From positions 1-19,445 of the forward strand of contig NOLC01000103.1 in the NCBI GenBank assembly GCA_002256595.1: a stretch of 19,445 bases of DNA, in the 5' to 3' direction. Positions within the stretch are counted from its first letter, which is position 1. Each line of letters opens with the position of its first letter. This document shows positions 1 through 5,485 of the stretch, in pieces. This DNA comes from Methanosaeta sp. NSP1 (GTDB lineage: Archaea > Halobacteriota > Methanosarcinia > Methanotrichales > Methanotrichaceae). Made by a program: the position numbers and the translations under genes. The notes under the pieces were generated by a model. The model worked only from the letters and a program-made list of their open reading frames with translations, did not search any database and was not told the DNA's origin.

Positions 1-60
1 TGAGTTCATCCACGATCACCTATTTATTACATTGTCTGTTCTGCTTATGGGATTAAATAA

Positions 61-76
61 TTTCGGAAAAAATAAA
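61..76 (-). terminator. U-rich terminator after tRNA-Asp
   Basis: Read on the minus strand, the bases right after the tRNA-Asp 3' end are TTTATTTTTT. Archaeal RNA polymerase commonly stops at such U-tracts, so this probably ends the two-tRNA transcript. There is no stable hairpin before it. Inferred from base composition and position only. Confidence 0.5.
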
Positions 77-149
77 CGCCCGGACCGGGATTCGAACCCG
101 GGTCGAAAGCTCGACAGGCTTTCATGATGGGCCACTACACCATCCGGAC
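77..149 (-). tRNA. tRNA-Asp (anticodon GTC)
   Basis: The minus strand folds as a complete 73-nt cloverleaf. The acceptor stem is GTCCGGA with TCCGGGC (one G-T pair) and the discriminator is G. The anticodon stem is AAAGC/GCTTT around loop CTGTCGA, giving anticodon GTC (Asp). The T arm is CCGGG-TTCGAAT-CCCGG. CCA is not encoded, so the tail must be added after transcription. It lies 9 nt downstream of tRNA-Tyr on the same strand, so the two are probably co-transcribed. No intron. Confidence 0.95.
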
Positions 150-158
150 AGATGCATA

Positions 159-266
159 TCCCGCCTCCCAGATTCGAACCGGGGACATCGCGGTGACTGC
201 GCGTAGCACCTCTACGGTGCGAGACATACTACAGCCGCGCACTCTACCAGGCTGAGTTAAGGCGGG
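159..266 (-). tRNA. tRNA-Tyr (anticodon GTA) with intron
   Basis: The minus strand gives acceptor CCCGCCT/AGGCGGG with discriminator A, D stem ACTC/GAGT, anticodon stem CGCGG/CCGCG and T arm CCCGG-TTCGAAT-CTGGG. The anticodon loop reads CTGTAG, is interrupted, then resumes with A, so the anticodon is GTA (Tyr). The interruption at 195-228 is 34 nt after position 37, the canonical archaeal site. Without it the tRNA is 74 nt. CCA is not encoded. The splicing endonuclease expected to remove the intron is encoded at 5486-6550. Confidence 0.93.
195..228 (-). other. Intron of tRNA-Tyr (canonical 37/38 site)
   Basis: This 34-nt insert interrupts the anticodon loop between positions 37 and 38. It contains a clean hairpin, GCACC-GTAGA-GGTGC. 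The exon CTG can pair with a CAG near the intron 3' end, which fits the short central helix of a bulge-helix-bulge motif, but I did not fold the whole motif. Exact cut sites could move by a base or two. Confidence 0.85.
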
Positions 267-287
267 CCTCTCGCTACCAGGTTATTC

Positions 288-299
288 CTTGTACTTAAG
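288..299 (-). promoter_or_regulatory. Probable TATA box for the tRNA-Tyr/Asp pair
   Basis: On the minus strand CTTAAGTACAAG lies about 22-33 nt upstream of the tRNA-Tyr 5' end, the right distance for an archaeal box A if transcription starts near the mature end. It is a weak match to the TTTATATA consensus. Placed by position as much as by sequence. Confidence 0.35.
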
Positions 300-500
300 C
301 CCTTCGACCGATTGGCTGCATGGTGCTTCCCGTGCCTCCGGCATCAGGGCCGGGCATAATCCCTCCGGCCCCCCTGATTTCGCTGACAGTTGTTTTTATG
401 TCCATCCAGAAAGCATTTAATATGCCCCCGGGAAAACCAAAGCCAAACAGAAGTGATGATGATGCCGGAAAAGCCCCTCCCACCCCAAGAAGAGTATCAG

Positions 501-2090
501 ATGGATCTCGATCTATTGGATCTATTGAAGAAGATCATCAGCTTCAAGACCATAGCTCCCCCGGGAAGCAATTATGAGGCCATTGTGGACTGGCTGATAC
601 CCATCTTCCAGGAGATGGGCTTTGCCACCCGCAAGATGGCCATGCCCCAGGAGGTCTTTGCCTCCCGGTGCCAGGACAGCAGGCTGGAGGGCGATCGCTT
701 CAATCTGAGGGCGGACCTGGATGTTAGAGCAGACAAGACCCTGGTCATATATGCCCATCTGGATGTGGTCCCTGCGGAGGGAGACTGGGATACAGACCCC
801 TTCCAGGCGGTGCAGAAGGAGGGACGCATTTACGGCCGGGGCGTCTCGGACTGCAAGGGATCCATCGCCGCCATGATTGCCGCACTGCGGGCAGTCCTGA
901 AGACGGGCCGCCCCAAATACAACCTCTCCGTCCTGCTTACCACGGACGAGGAGGTGGGAGGCTACTCCGGCCTGTGCTACCTTACCGATCTGGGCCAGGT
1001 TAAAGGAGATACGATGCTCTGCATGGACGGCTTTTGCGATGACGTGGTCATAGGCAGCAACGGCATCATAACCTGGGAGGCGACAGTCCATGGCCGGTCG
1101 GCCCACAGCGGCTCCAGCTTTCTGGGGATCAATGCCGTGGAGAGGTCCATCCCGGTCATGGAGGCCCTCATGGCTCTCAAAAAGGAGGTGCAGTCCAGGA
1201 GATCTGCCGTTCCCTCCAGCTCCGCTCTGGAGGCCATGGGCATGAAGAACCTTCAGCCCATGCTCAATATTACCATGATCAACGGCGGAGTGAAAGAGAA
1301 CATCGTGCCCGACCGCTGCACTATGAGAGGCGACCGGAGGGTCATACCGGAGGAGAGCATGGAAGAGGCCATGCAGGAGCTGGAAAACGCCCTCAATCTC
1401 CTGGATGTAAAGTTGGACCTGAAATTCTATCCCGGATATCCGCCCATGAGCGTCAATCCCGATCATCCCTGGGTTTCTGAGGTGAGAGAGGCGGTGCAAA
1501 GGGGCATGGGATTCTTCCCCCGCCTCTCCGGGGCTCAGGGCAGCCTGGATCAGGCCTATGCCACAGAGAAGACCGGCATTCCCACCTGCGTCATTTATAA
1601 TCGAGCTGCTGCGGGCCTGATCCAATCATATGGGCAATGCTGGTGCTGCAAAGGCATGAAGGTGATATCCGTCGTGGGGACCAAGAAGACGGGCAAGACC
1701 ACCCTGGTCTGCGCCCTGGTGGCAGAGCTGGCAAGGTACGGCCGGGTGGGAACGGTCAAGAACATGGCCACCCATCCTGTGGACCGGGGAGACACCAGGC
1801 GCCACTTTGATGCCGGAGCCGATGTGGTGGTGGGCCTGGGCCAGGCCTATCTCATGGTCAGGCGGGATAAAAGGGATCTGGACTATGCTCTAAAAGAGAT
1901 GGAAAAAGAGGGGATGGACTATGTGGTGGTGGAGGGCTTCAAGCACAGCCATCTGTCCAAGATCATCATGGGTGATATAGATGCGCCCAATGCCCTGCGG
2001 CGGATTGATCTGGCCGATGTTGATCCCGATCTGGTCCGGGAGCTGGCGGACGCCGTCCGGCATATGGCGGACTATGGCGAAGCTGAGTGA
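501..2090 (+). CDS. M20 metallopeptidase (ArgE/DapE type) fused to a MobB-like protein
   Basis: Numbered from the ATG at 501 (529 residues). Residues 1-380 are an M20 deacylase/peptidase. AHLDVV (His86, Asp88), GRGVSDCKG (Asp117) and TTDEEVGG (Glu150, Glu151) are the usual metal and catalytic motifs, and QGSLDQAY precedes the last conserved block. The final metal-ligand His region (usually GPG..NxH, then about 30 residues) is missing; after GIPTC the chain becomes NRAAAGLIQSYGQCWCC and runs into MKVISVVGTKKTGKTT (residues 386-401), the Walker A start of a MobB-like protein. MobB proteins bind GTP and assist molybdenum/tungsten cofactor delivery, which would suit formylmethanofuran dehydrogenase. 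Other in-frame ATGs lie at 390 and 456; 501 fits where M20 homologues begin. The alternative is two overlapping genes joined by frameshift (see findings), in which case the peptidase may be dead. Substrate unknown. Confidence 0.75.
   Translation: MDLDLLDLLKKIISFKTIAPPGSNYEAIVDWLIPIFQEMGFATRKMAMPQEVFASRCQDSRLEGDRFNLRADLDVRADKTLVIYAHLDVVPAEGDWDTDPFQAVQKEGRIYGRGVSDCKGSIAAMIAALRAVLKTGRPKYNLSVLLTTDEEVGGYSGLCYLTDLGQVKGDTMLCMDGFCDDVVIGSNGIITWEATVHGRSAHSGSSFLGINAVERSIPVMEALMALKKEVQSRRSAVPSSSALEAMGMKNLQPMLNITMINGGVKENIVPDRCTMRGDRRVIPEESMEEAMQELENALNLLDVKLDLKFYPGYPPMSVNPDHPWVSEVREAVQRGMGFFPRLSGAQGSLDQAYATEKTGIPTCVIYNRAAAGLIQSYGQCWCCKGMKVISVVGTKKTGKTTLVCALVAELARYGRVGTVKNMATHPVDRGDTRRHFDAGADVVVGLGQAYLMVRRDKRDLDYALKEMEKEGMDYVVVEGFKHSHLSKIIMGDIDAPNALRRIDLADVDPDLVRELADAVRHMADYGEAE
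1656..2090 (+). CDS. mobB: MobB-like GTP-binding protein (3' part of the fused ORF, possible independent start)
   Basis: An in-frame ATG at 1656 begins a complete 144-residue MobB-like protein: Walker A GTKKTGKTT at residues 8-16, then TVKNMATHPVDRGDTRRHFDAGADVVVG and a VVVEGFKHS segment (MobB family VxEGxK motif). MobB binds guanine nucleotides and works with MobA in making the dinucleotide form of molybdopterin. In another frame a TGA at 1657-1659 overlaps this ATG as ATGA, the arrangement of two translationally coupled genes, so this may be the native start. Listed apart from the fused ORF because both readings are possible. Confidence 0.6.
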   Translation: MKVISVVGTKKTGKTTLVCALVAELARYGRVGTVKNMATHPVDRGDTRRHFDAGADVVVGLGQAYLMVRRDKRDLDYALKEMEKEGMDYVVVEGFKHSHLSKIIMGDIDAPNALRRIDLADVDPDLVRELADAVRHMADYGEAE

Positions 2091-2195
2091 CACTCCATAA
2101 TGCAGTAAGGAATGCTGGCCTTTCAATCAAGGCTGTATCGGCCCAAGGGCTGGCCTCACTTAATTGCTCTATGTTCGGGATTTCAGCCTTCTGAT

Positions 2196-2206
2196 TCAGC
2201 TTTTTT
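2196..2206 (+). terminator. U-tract terminator after the M20/MobB gene
   Basis: A run of six T follows TTCAGC about 110 nt after the stop codon. A small hairpin, GCCTT-TCAATC-AAGGC, lies earlier at 2118-2133. Archaeal termination needs mainly the U-tract, so this is a reasonable end for the upstream transcript. No experimental support. Confidence 0.35.
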
Positions 2207-2231
2207 ATGATCTAAATATATGTGTACTATA

Positions 2232-2351
2232 AGGAGATAAACTAAATATCGGCAATGTTTAAATACTTTGAAAGATATTCATTGCCCATATAAACGGCTC
2301 GGAATACTACCCTCAATTGCATACGCTATATCTCTGAGCCGTTTATCTCCT
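2232..2351. repeat. Overlapping inverted repeats in the intergenic region
   Basis: Two perfect 11-bp inverted repeats share one arm. AGGAGATAAAC (2232-2242) is complementary to GTTTATCTCCT (2341-2351), and ATAAACGGCTC (2290-2300) is complementary to GAGCCGTTTAT (2336-2346). Because 2341-2346 belongs to both right arms, only one pairing can form at a time in RNA. The element lies just beyond the 3' end of the small minus-strand ORF at 2371-2508. It could be a structured RNA, a regulatory switch, or the remnant of a short transposable element; no clear target-site duplication was seen. Confidence 0.5.
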
Positions 2352-2370
2352 AGTTCAGCATTCCAGGCCT

Positions 2371-2508
2371 TTAAGTCCTGAACTTCTCTATGGTTTGCCT
2401 GCGGCGCTGCCATCGGATGGAGTCTCTGGTAATATCCTCGCGCTCGATTGCATTTCGTCCCGCTCTGCCTATCTGCAGTTCTTTATTCTTCTTCGGTCTT
2501 CCTCTCAT
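2371..2508 (-). CDS. Small basic protein with AT-hook-like N-terminus (45 aa, unrecognised)
   Basis: An ATG at 2508 preceded by GGGAGG about 6-7 nt upstream opens a 45-residue ORF ending in TAA. The protein starts MRGRPKKNKELQ; RGRPKK matches the AT-hook core that binds the minor groove of AT-rich DNA. The rest (QIGRAGRNAIERED, then RWQRRRQTIEKF) is strongly basic, helix-prone and rich in Arg. A strong TATA box lies at 2589-2596 on the same strand, giving a leader of roughly 55-60 nt. I recognise no family. Good Shine-Dalgarno, promoter and residue composition favour a real gene, but the short length leaves open a chance ORF or a fragment of a larger protein. Confidence 0.5.
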   Translation of the reverse strand: MRGRPKKNKELQIGRAGRNAIEREDITRDSIRWQRRRQTIEKFRT

Positions 2509-2588
2509 GCTGCTCCCTCCCGGCACTCATCTATATCCAGCTTGATCAATCTATTACTCATTGGTTAAATATAATAATCACTTCACAG

Positions 2589-2596
2589 TATATAAA
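2589..2596 (-). promoter_or_regulatory. TATA box for the small basic ORF
   Basis: On the minus strand TTTATATA is preceded by an A-rich stretch resembling a BRE. It is the best archaeal TATA box in the 2091-2928 region. Transcription would start near 2566, leaving a leader before the ATG at 2508. The motif is nearly symmetrical, so plus-strand use cannot be excluded. Confidence 0.5.
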
Positions 2597-2639
2597 TTTT
2601 TTGTTGCTATATTAATATTTATCCTGCACTTATTCCCCG

Positions 2640-2928
2640 CAAATAAATAAGAGTGCCAGGCACAAGGCATCTCTATAACGATACTGATGTGGTTTGCATA
2701 GATCAGGCAAAACATTAGATGCATATAAATGCCAAAATATAATCTGTATAAAAAGTTGAAGAGCAGCTATCGCACCATACTGGTGACGGCAATCCGCCAT
2801 CTTCTGTGGCCAAGCTCTCTTGGCTGCGGCAGCATCTCTTCCTGGCCATAGCCTTGGGCCGCCCTCGGCAATATGGGGGTAGGGCAGCGGTCTTGCAGGC
2901 CAGAAGTTTCGATTTCCAGGAAAGCGAA
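2640..2928. other. Gene-free stretch: AT-rich part then hairpin-rich part
   Basis: From 2640 to about 2760 the sequence is AT-rich with TATA-like words (GCATATAAATGCC at 2718-2730, TGTATAAAAAG near 2745-2755). From 2771 it becomes GC-rich and hairpin-rich: CACCA-TAC-TGGTG at 2773-2785 and GCCAAG-CTCT-CTTGGC at 2809-2824. On the minus strand a 100-codon ORF begins at an ATGA overlap with the Cache gene stop, but its composition looks non-coding. The stretch may be the 3' untranslated region of the Cache gene or a plus-strand structured RNA. No protein family recognised. Confidence 0.35.
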
Positions 2929-3906
2929 TCATTCTGTCTTCTCCTCATCCTGAGAATAGATTCCTGATCCCAGGAGCCAGGTGTCATCGACTTCCACCGC
3001 GTAGCTGAGCTTCAACCTCGGGATCATATTTTGAGATGGATCGGGATAGATGTAATAGGCAAAGCCGCTGCCGTCCTTGGCTTCATTCATGATCTGCCGC
3101 ACATAATCAACGCCATTGGGATCTTGAGCATCGATTCTGATTGTGCCTACAAGTTCAGGCTGGTAGGGAAGGGCCAGGGTCCGTCCTTCATAATCATAGG
3201 CAAAGATGTAGCTTCCATCTCTGGTGAATTTGCCTTTCGGATCATTGAAGACCTCCAGAGACTTCTGCTTGCCGCTCTCCCGGGCGAACTGGCGGGCTTC
3301 CTCCACAAAACCCACCAGACCATCTATCTTCTCCCGGCTGAAGGAGGCAGATATATTGGAGAGATAATATCCGGATCCCAGGTATAAACCATCATCCGTG
3401 TTCTCAATATAGATCTGCTTCAGCTCATCTTTTCCACCATGCTCAGGATTCGGGAACACTATATACATGCTCCCTCCTCCCCTCTCTGCCAGTCTCAGCT
3501 CTCGATCTACCACATCCACGCCATTGATGTCCAGGAGACCGGTCTGTCCAACCAATTCCGGCCTGATTGGATGGGCTATGCATGTGCCGTTGAGGTCGTA
3601 GGCAAAAATGTAGAGATCTCCCCGGACAAACGGCCCTGAGGAGTCGTTGAACTCCGAAAGAGCCTTTTTTATTCCGTTGTCTCTTAGATAGGCCACGGCT
3701 TCGCCTAATAGAGATACGGCATCTTCTTTGGCTGCATCGGCTGTGGAATTTGCGGCAATACTTCTCGGCGCAGCTCCCTCGCTGCCAACTGTCCAATTGG
3801 CAGTAATACAATTATCTTCAGCGAGGGCGGCTTGCGCCAGAAGCATCAGGGCCGCTATGATGGCCATATAAAATAAGCCCTTTTGCATATTTGTCTGCTC
3901 TCTCAT
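2929..3906 (-). CDS. Secreted protein with two tandem Cache domains
   Basis: A 325-residue protein with a Sec signal peptide (hydrophobic core to about residue 29, ending AQAALA). Two related units follow, about residues 60-190 and 195-318. Each has the single-Cache pattern: a helix, then EFND..G.F..G..YIFAYD..G...A.P..PELVG, a DPNGVD/DINGVD block and a final LGSGYY/LGSGIY strand. Cache domains bind small molecules outside the cell, usually as the sensory part of kinases or chemoreceptors. Here no membrane segment or output domain follows, so it resembles a free ligand-binding protein. The ATG at 3906 has AGAGGAA upstream; a second in-frame ATG lies 6 codons in. The gene stands alone. The ligand cannot be told from sequence. 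Confidence 0.85.
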   Translation of the reverse strand: MREQTNMQKGLFYMAIIAALMLLAQAALAEDNCITANWTVGSEGAAPRSIAANSTADAAKEDAVSLLGEAVAYLRDNGIKKALSEFNDSSGPFVRGDLYIFAYDLNGTCIAHPIRPELVGQTGLLDINGVDVVDRELRLAERGGGSMYIVFPNPEHGGKDELKQIYIENTDDGLYLGSGYYLSNISASFSREKIDGLVGFVEEARQFARESGKQKSLEVFNDPKGKFTRDGSYIFAYDYEGRTLALPYQPELVGTIRIDAQDPNGVDYVRQIMNEAKDGSGFAYYIYPDPSQNMIPRLKLSYAVEVDDTWLLGSGIYSQDEEKTE

Positions 3907-3938
3907 ATCATTTCCTCTTGGATATCAAGTGGACTTTC

Positions 3939-3950
3939 TCATATAAATAC
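3939..3950 (-). promoter_or_regulatory. TATA box of the Cache-protein gene
   Basis: On the minus strand GTATTTATATGA lies about 33-44 nt upstream of the ATG at 3906, so transcription would start near 3918 and leave a short leader containing the AGAGGAA ribosome binding site. A close match to the archaeal TATA consensus. Confidence 0.6.
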
Positions 3951-4258
3951 TGGAATCGGCCCTCTTTAATGGTCCCGGTTCGATTTGCATTAGAGCCGGC
4001 CGGTCTGGACAATTCAATGGACGATGATTCTGGCAGAGCCTCGCGCATGATGGCCATCATCATCAGGCGCTATCTCAGATGATGTCATCCTTTCAAATTA
4101 AAAAGCAGCCAAAAGGATTGACTGGCACATTATAGGGCATTGCCTGCTTCAGAGGAGGTCAGAATAGAGATGGCCCTATTTGCAATAGAGGGCGCAGCGG
4201 AATTGCGAGGGGGAGCATGGGGCAATGAAATCGCGAGCAGAATCCCTATCCAGGAAAG
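3951..4258. other. Intergenic stretch with no convincing gene
   Basis: About 300 bases between the divergent Cache and GAPDH-like genes. It holds a possible 35-codon plus-strand ORF at 4170-4277 with GGAGGTC upstream, too short and unremarkable to call. I see no RNA gene and no extended repeat. Confidence 0.4.
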
Positions 4259-4297
4259 ATTAAAATATGGTCAATAATACTTTAAATCAGGAAGTGA
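4259..4297 (+). promoter_or_regulatory. TATA box and ribosome binding site of the GAPDH-like gene
   Basis: ATTAAAATATGG at 4259-4270 is a plausible TATA box, placing the start of transcription near 4290. GGAAGTGA at 4290-4297 is close to the archaeal Shine-Dalgarno GGAGGTGA. Its spacing of 6 nt to the TTG at 4304 decides that start; the ATG at 4300 is too close and its frame closes after 11 codons. Confidence 0.5.
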
Positions 4298-4303
4298 AGA
4301 TGC

Positions 4304-5458
4304 TTGAAGTCCAATGCTGGTTTTGTGGGTTTTGATGGCACCGAGAATAAGCGAACTATTCTGGCTTTAGCCCAAATCAAGAAGGCGGCGGGAATTGATG
4401 GAGATCTCAACGTCCTGCTGCGAAAGCCTCACGGCAGGGCTCTGTCCATTGTTTCCAAGTTTAATCGCCTCTTCGGAGTGAATGCCTATGTCAGCGATAA
4501 TGCCACCAGGGAGAAGTGGGAGAGCCTGGGGGTCAAGATAGAGGGCGGCTATGACGACTTCTTTAAAGCATCCGATTTCTTGATGGTGGGCACACCGGGA
4601 GACGAGGAGCTTCCCTATATCGAGGCCGGCCTTGCCAACGGCTGCTTTGTCTCTCTCATGGGCGGAGCGGACAGACCTGAGCTGCTGAAGGGCCTCTCCG
4701 AGGGCGGAAAGGTCAAGATCACCGATGAGCTGAAGGCAGACTTCGCCCGGGAGTTCTTCTTTGGCCTGGAGAACTATGAGATGTTCGCCCGCGCCAAGCC
4801 CAGGCTGGTTCAGTGCACCAGCTGCAATACCACTGGCCTGTCCCGCCTGGCTCTGGCCGCTCGACCCCTGGGCCTCACTGCTGTTTTGGGCAATATCGAT
4901 CGGCGGCATGGCGACCCGCATACCGTAGTCAAGGCCTCGCCTTCCGCCATCCAGTTCGGCAAGGGAGCCGGCCATCAGGGCACTGACGCGGGTACCGTCT
5001 TCGAAGAGGTCAAATTTGCTGTGCGAGCCAGCAAGGTGCCTACAACTGTGCCCCATACCAATTTCCTGAACCTGGTCTTCAAGGGAGAGGTCACACCGGC
5101 CCAGCTGGTGGAGCAGTTTGCCAAAACCCGCGAGGTGGTGGTCATGCCCTACCAGGATGAAGGCAAGAAGCACGACTGGACCAGCGAGATTCTTGAGGCT
5201 TACCTCTCTGCCTTGGAGCGGCCCATAAGCCCGGAGATATTCGAACTCATAGTCTCCGATGCCATCATTCCCTTCCAGTTGGGCGCTTGCACCATCCTGC
5301 AGACAGTCTCCATGGTGGAGCAGATGTCCATAGCCGTTCCCAACCATGTGGAGTCCTATCTGCTCTCGGCGGGATATCCGGCTGCACAGGTGCACAGCCT
5401 GGTGGACAGGACGCTGGGCGTCATGCATGGCATCTGGCCGAATAAGCTCTCCTGCTAG
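4304..5458 (+). CDS. Divergent type II glyceraldehyde-3-phosphate dehydrogenase-like protein
   Basis: A 384-residue protein starting at TTG. The core resembles archaeal type II GAPDH, which oxidises glyceraldehyde 3-phosphate with NAD(P): CTSCNTTGLSRL carries the catalytic Cys context (usual form SCNTTGLCR), NIDRRHGDP matches the VRRAADP region, VPTTVPHTNFLNL matches the VPTT.MH strand, and LVDRTLGVMHGI matches the C-terminal helix. It differs from the family: about 40 residues longer than usual, the N-terminal G-x-G-T-I-G-K-R loop reads GFDGTENKR, and the SHHGPD motif reads GHQGTD. It could be a true but divergent GAPDH or a paralogue acting on another phospho-aldehyde. Transcribed with endA 27 nt downstream. 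Family is fairly sure; reaction is not. Confidence 0.7.
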   Translation: MKSNAGFVGFDGTENKRTILALAQIKKAAGIDGDLNVLLRKPHGRALSIVSKFNRLFGVNAYVSDNATREKWESLGVKIEGGYDDFFKASDFLMVGTPGDEELPYIEAGLANGCFVSLMGGADRPELLKGLSEGGKVKITDELKADFAREFFFGLENYEMFARAKPRLVQCTSCNTTGLSRLALAARPLGLTAVLGNIDRRHGDPHTVVKASPSAIQFGKGAGHQGTDAGTVFEEVKFAVRASKVPTTVPHTNFLNLVFKGEVTPAQLVEQFAKTREVVVMPYQDEGKKHDWTSEILEAYLSALERPISPEIFELIVSDAIIPFQLGACTILQTVSMVEQMSIAVPNHVESYLLSAGYPAAQVHSLVDRTLGVMHGIWPNKLSC

Positions 5459-5485
5459 GCCTGGAAGGAACATATACTTTTTTCT

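Noticed and set aside
522..1625. Long minus-strand ORF (367 codons) opposite the M20 peptidase
   Set aside because: It lies wholly antisense to a gene with clear M20 motifs and has no recognisable family; GC-rich coding strands often open such frames.
2232..2351. MITE or insertion-sequence remnant with 11-bp terminal repeats
   Set aside because: The ends match for 11 bp only and no target-site duplication is visible; kept as an inverted repeat of unknown role.
2630..2932. Minus-strand ORF of 100 codons starting at an ATGA overlap with the Cache gene
   Set aside because: GAGGAG upstream and the overlap look good, but the protein is rich in Trp, His, Cys and Pro with no family resemblance, and the GAGGAG arises from the Glu-Glu-Lys codons of the Cache gene. 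Kept only as a remark in the intergenic entry.
3891..4082. 63-codon plus-strand ORF between the Cache and GAPDH-like genes
   Set aside because: It overlaps the Cache promoter, lacks a ribosome binding site, and has no recognisable fold.
4170..4277. 35-codon plus-strand ORF with GGAGGTC upstream
   Set aside because: Too short and featureless; it overlaps the probable GAPDH-like promoter, so a leader peptide is possible but unsupported.
4367..5473. Long minus-strand ORF (368 codons) opposite the GAPDH-like gene
   Set aside because: Shadow of a gene with family motifs; no coherent domain and a composition rich in His, Leu and Gly typical of antisense frames.
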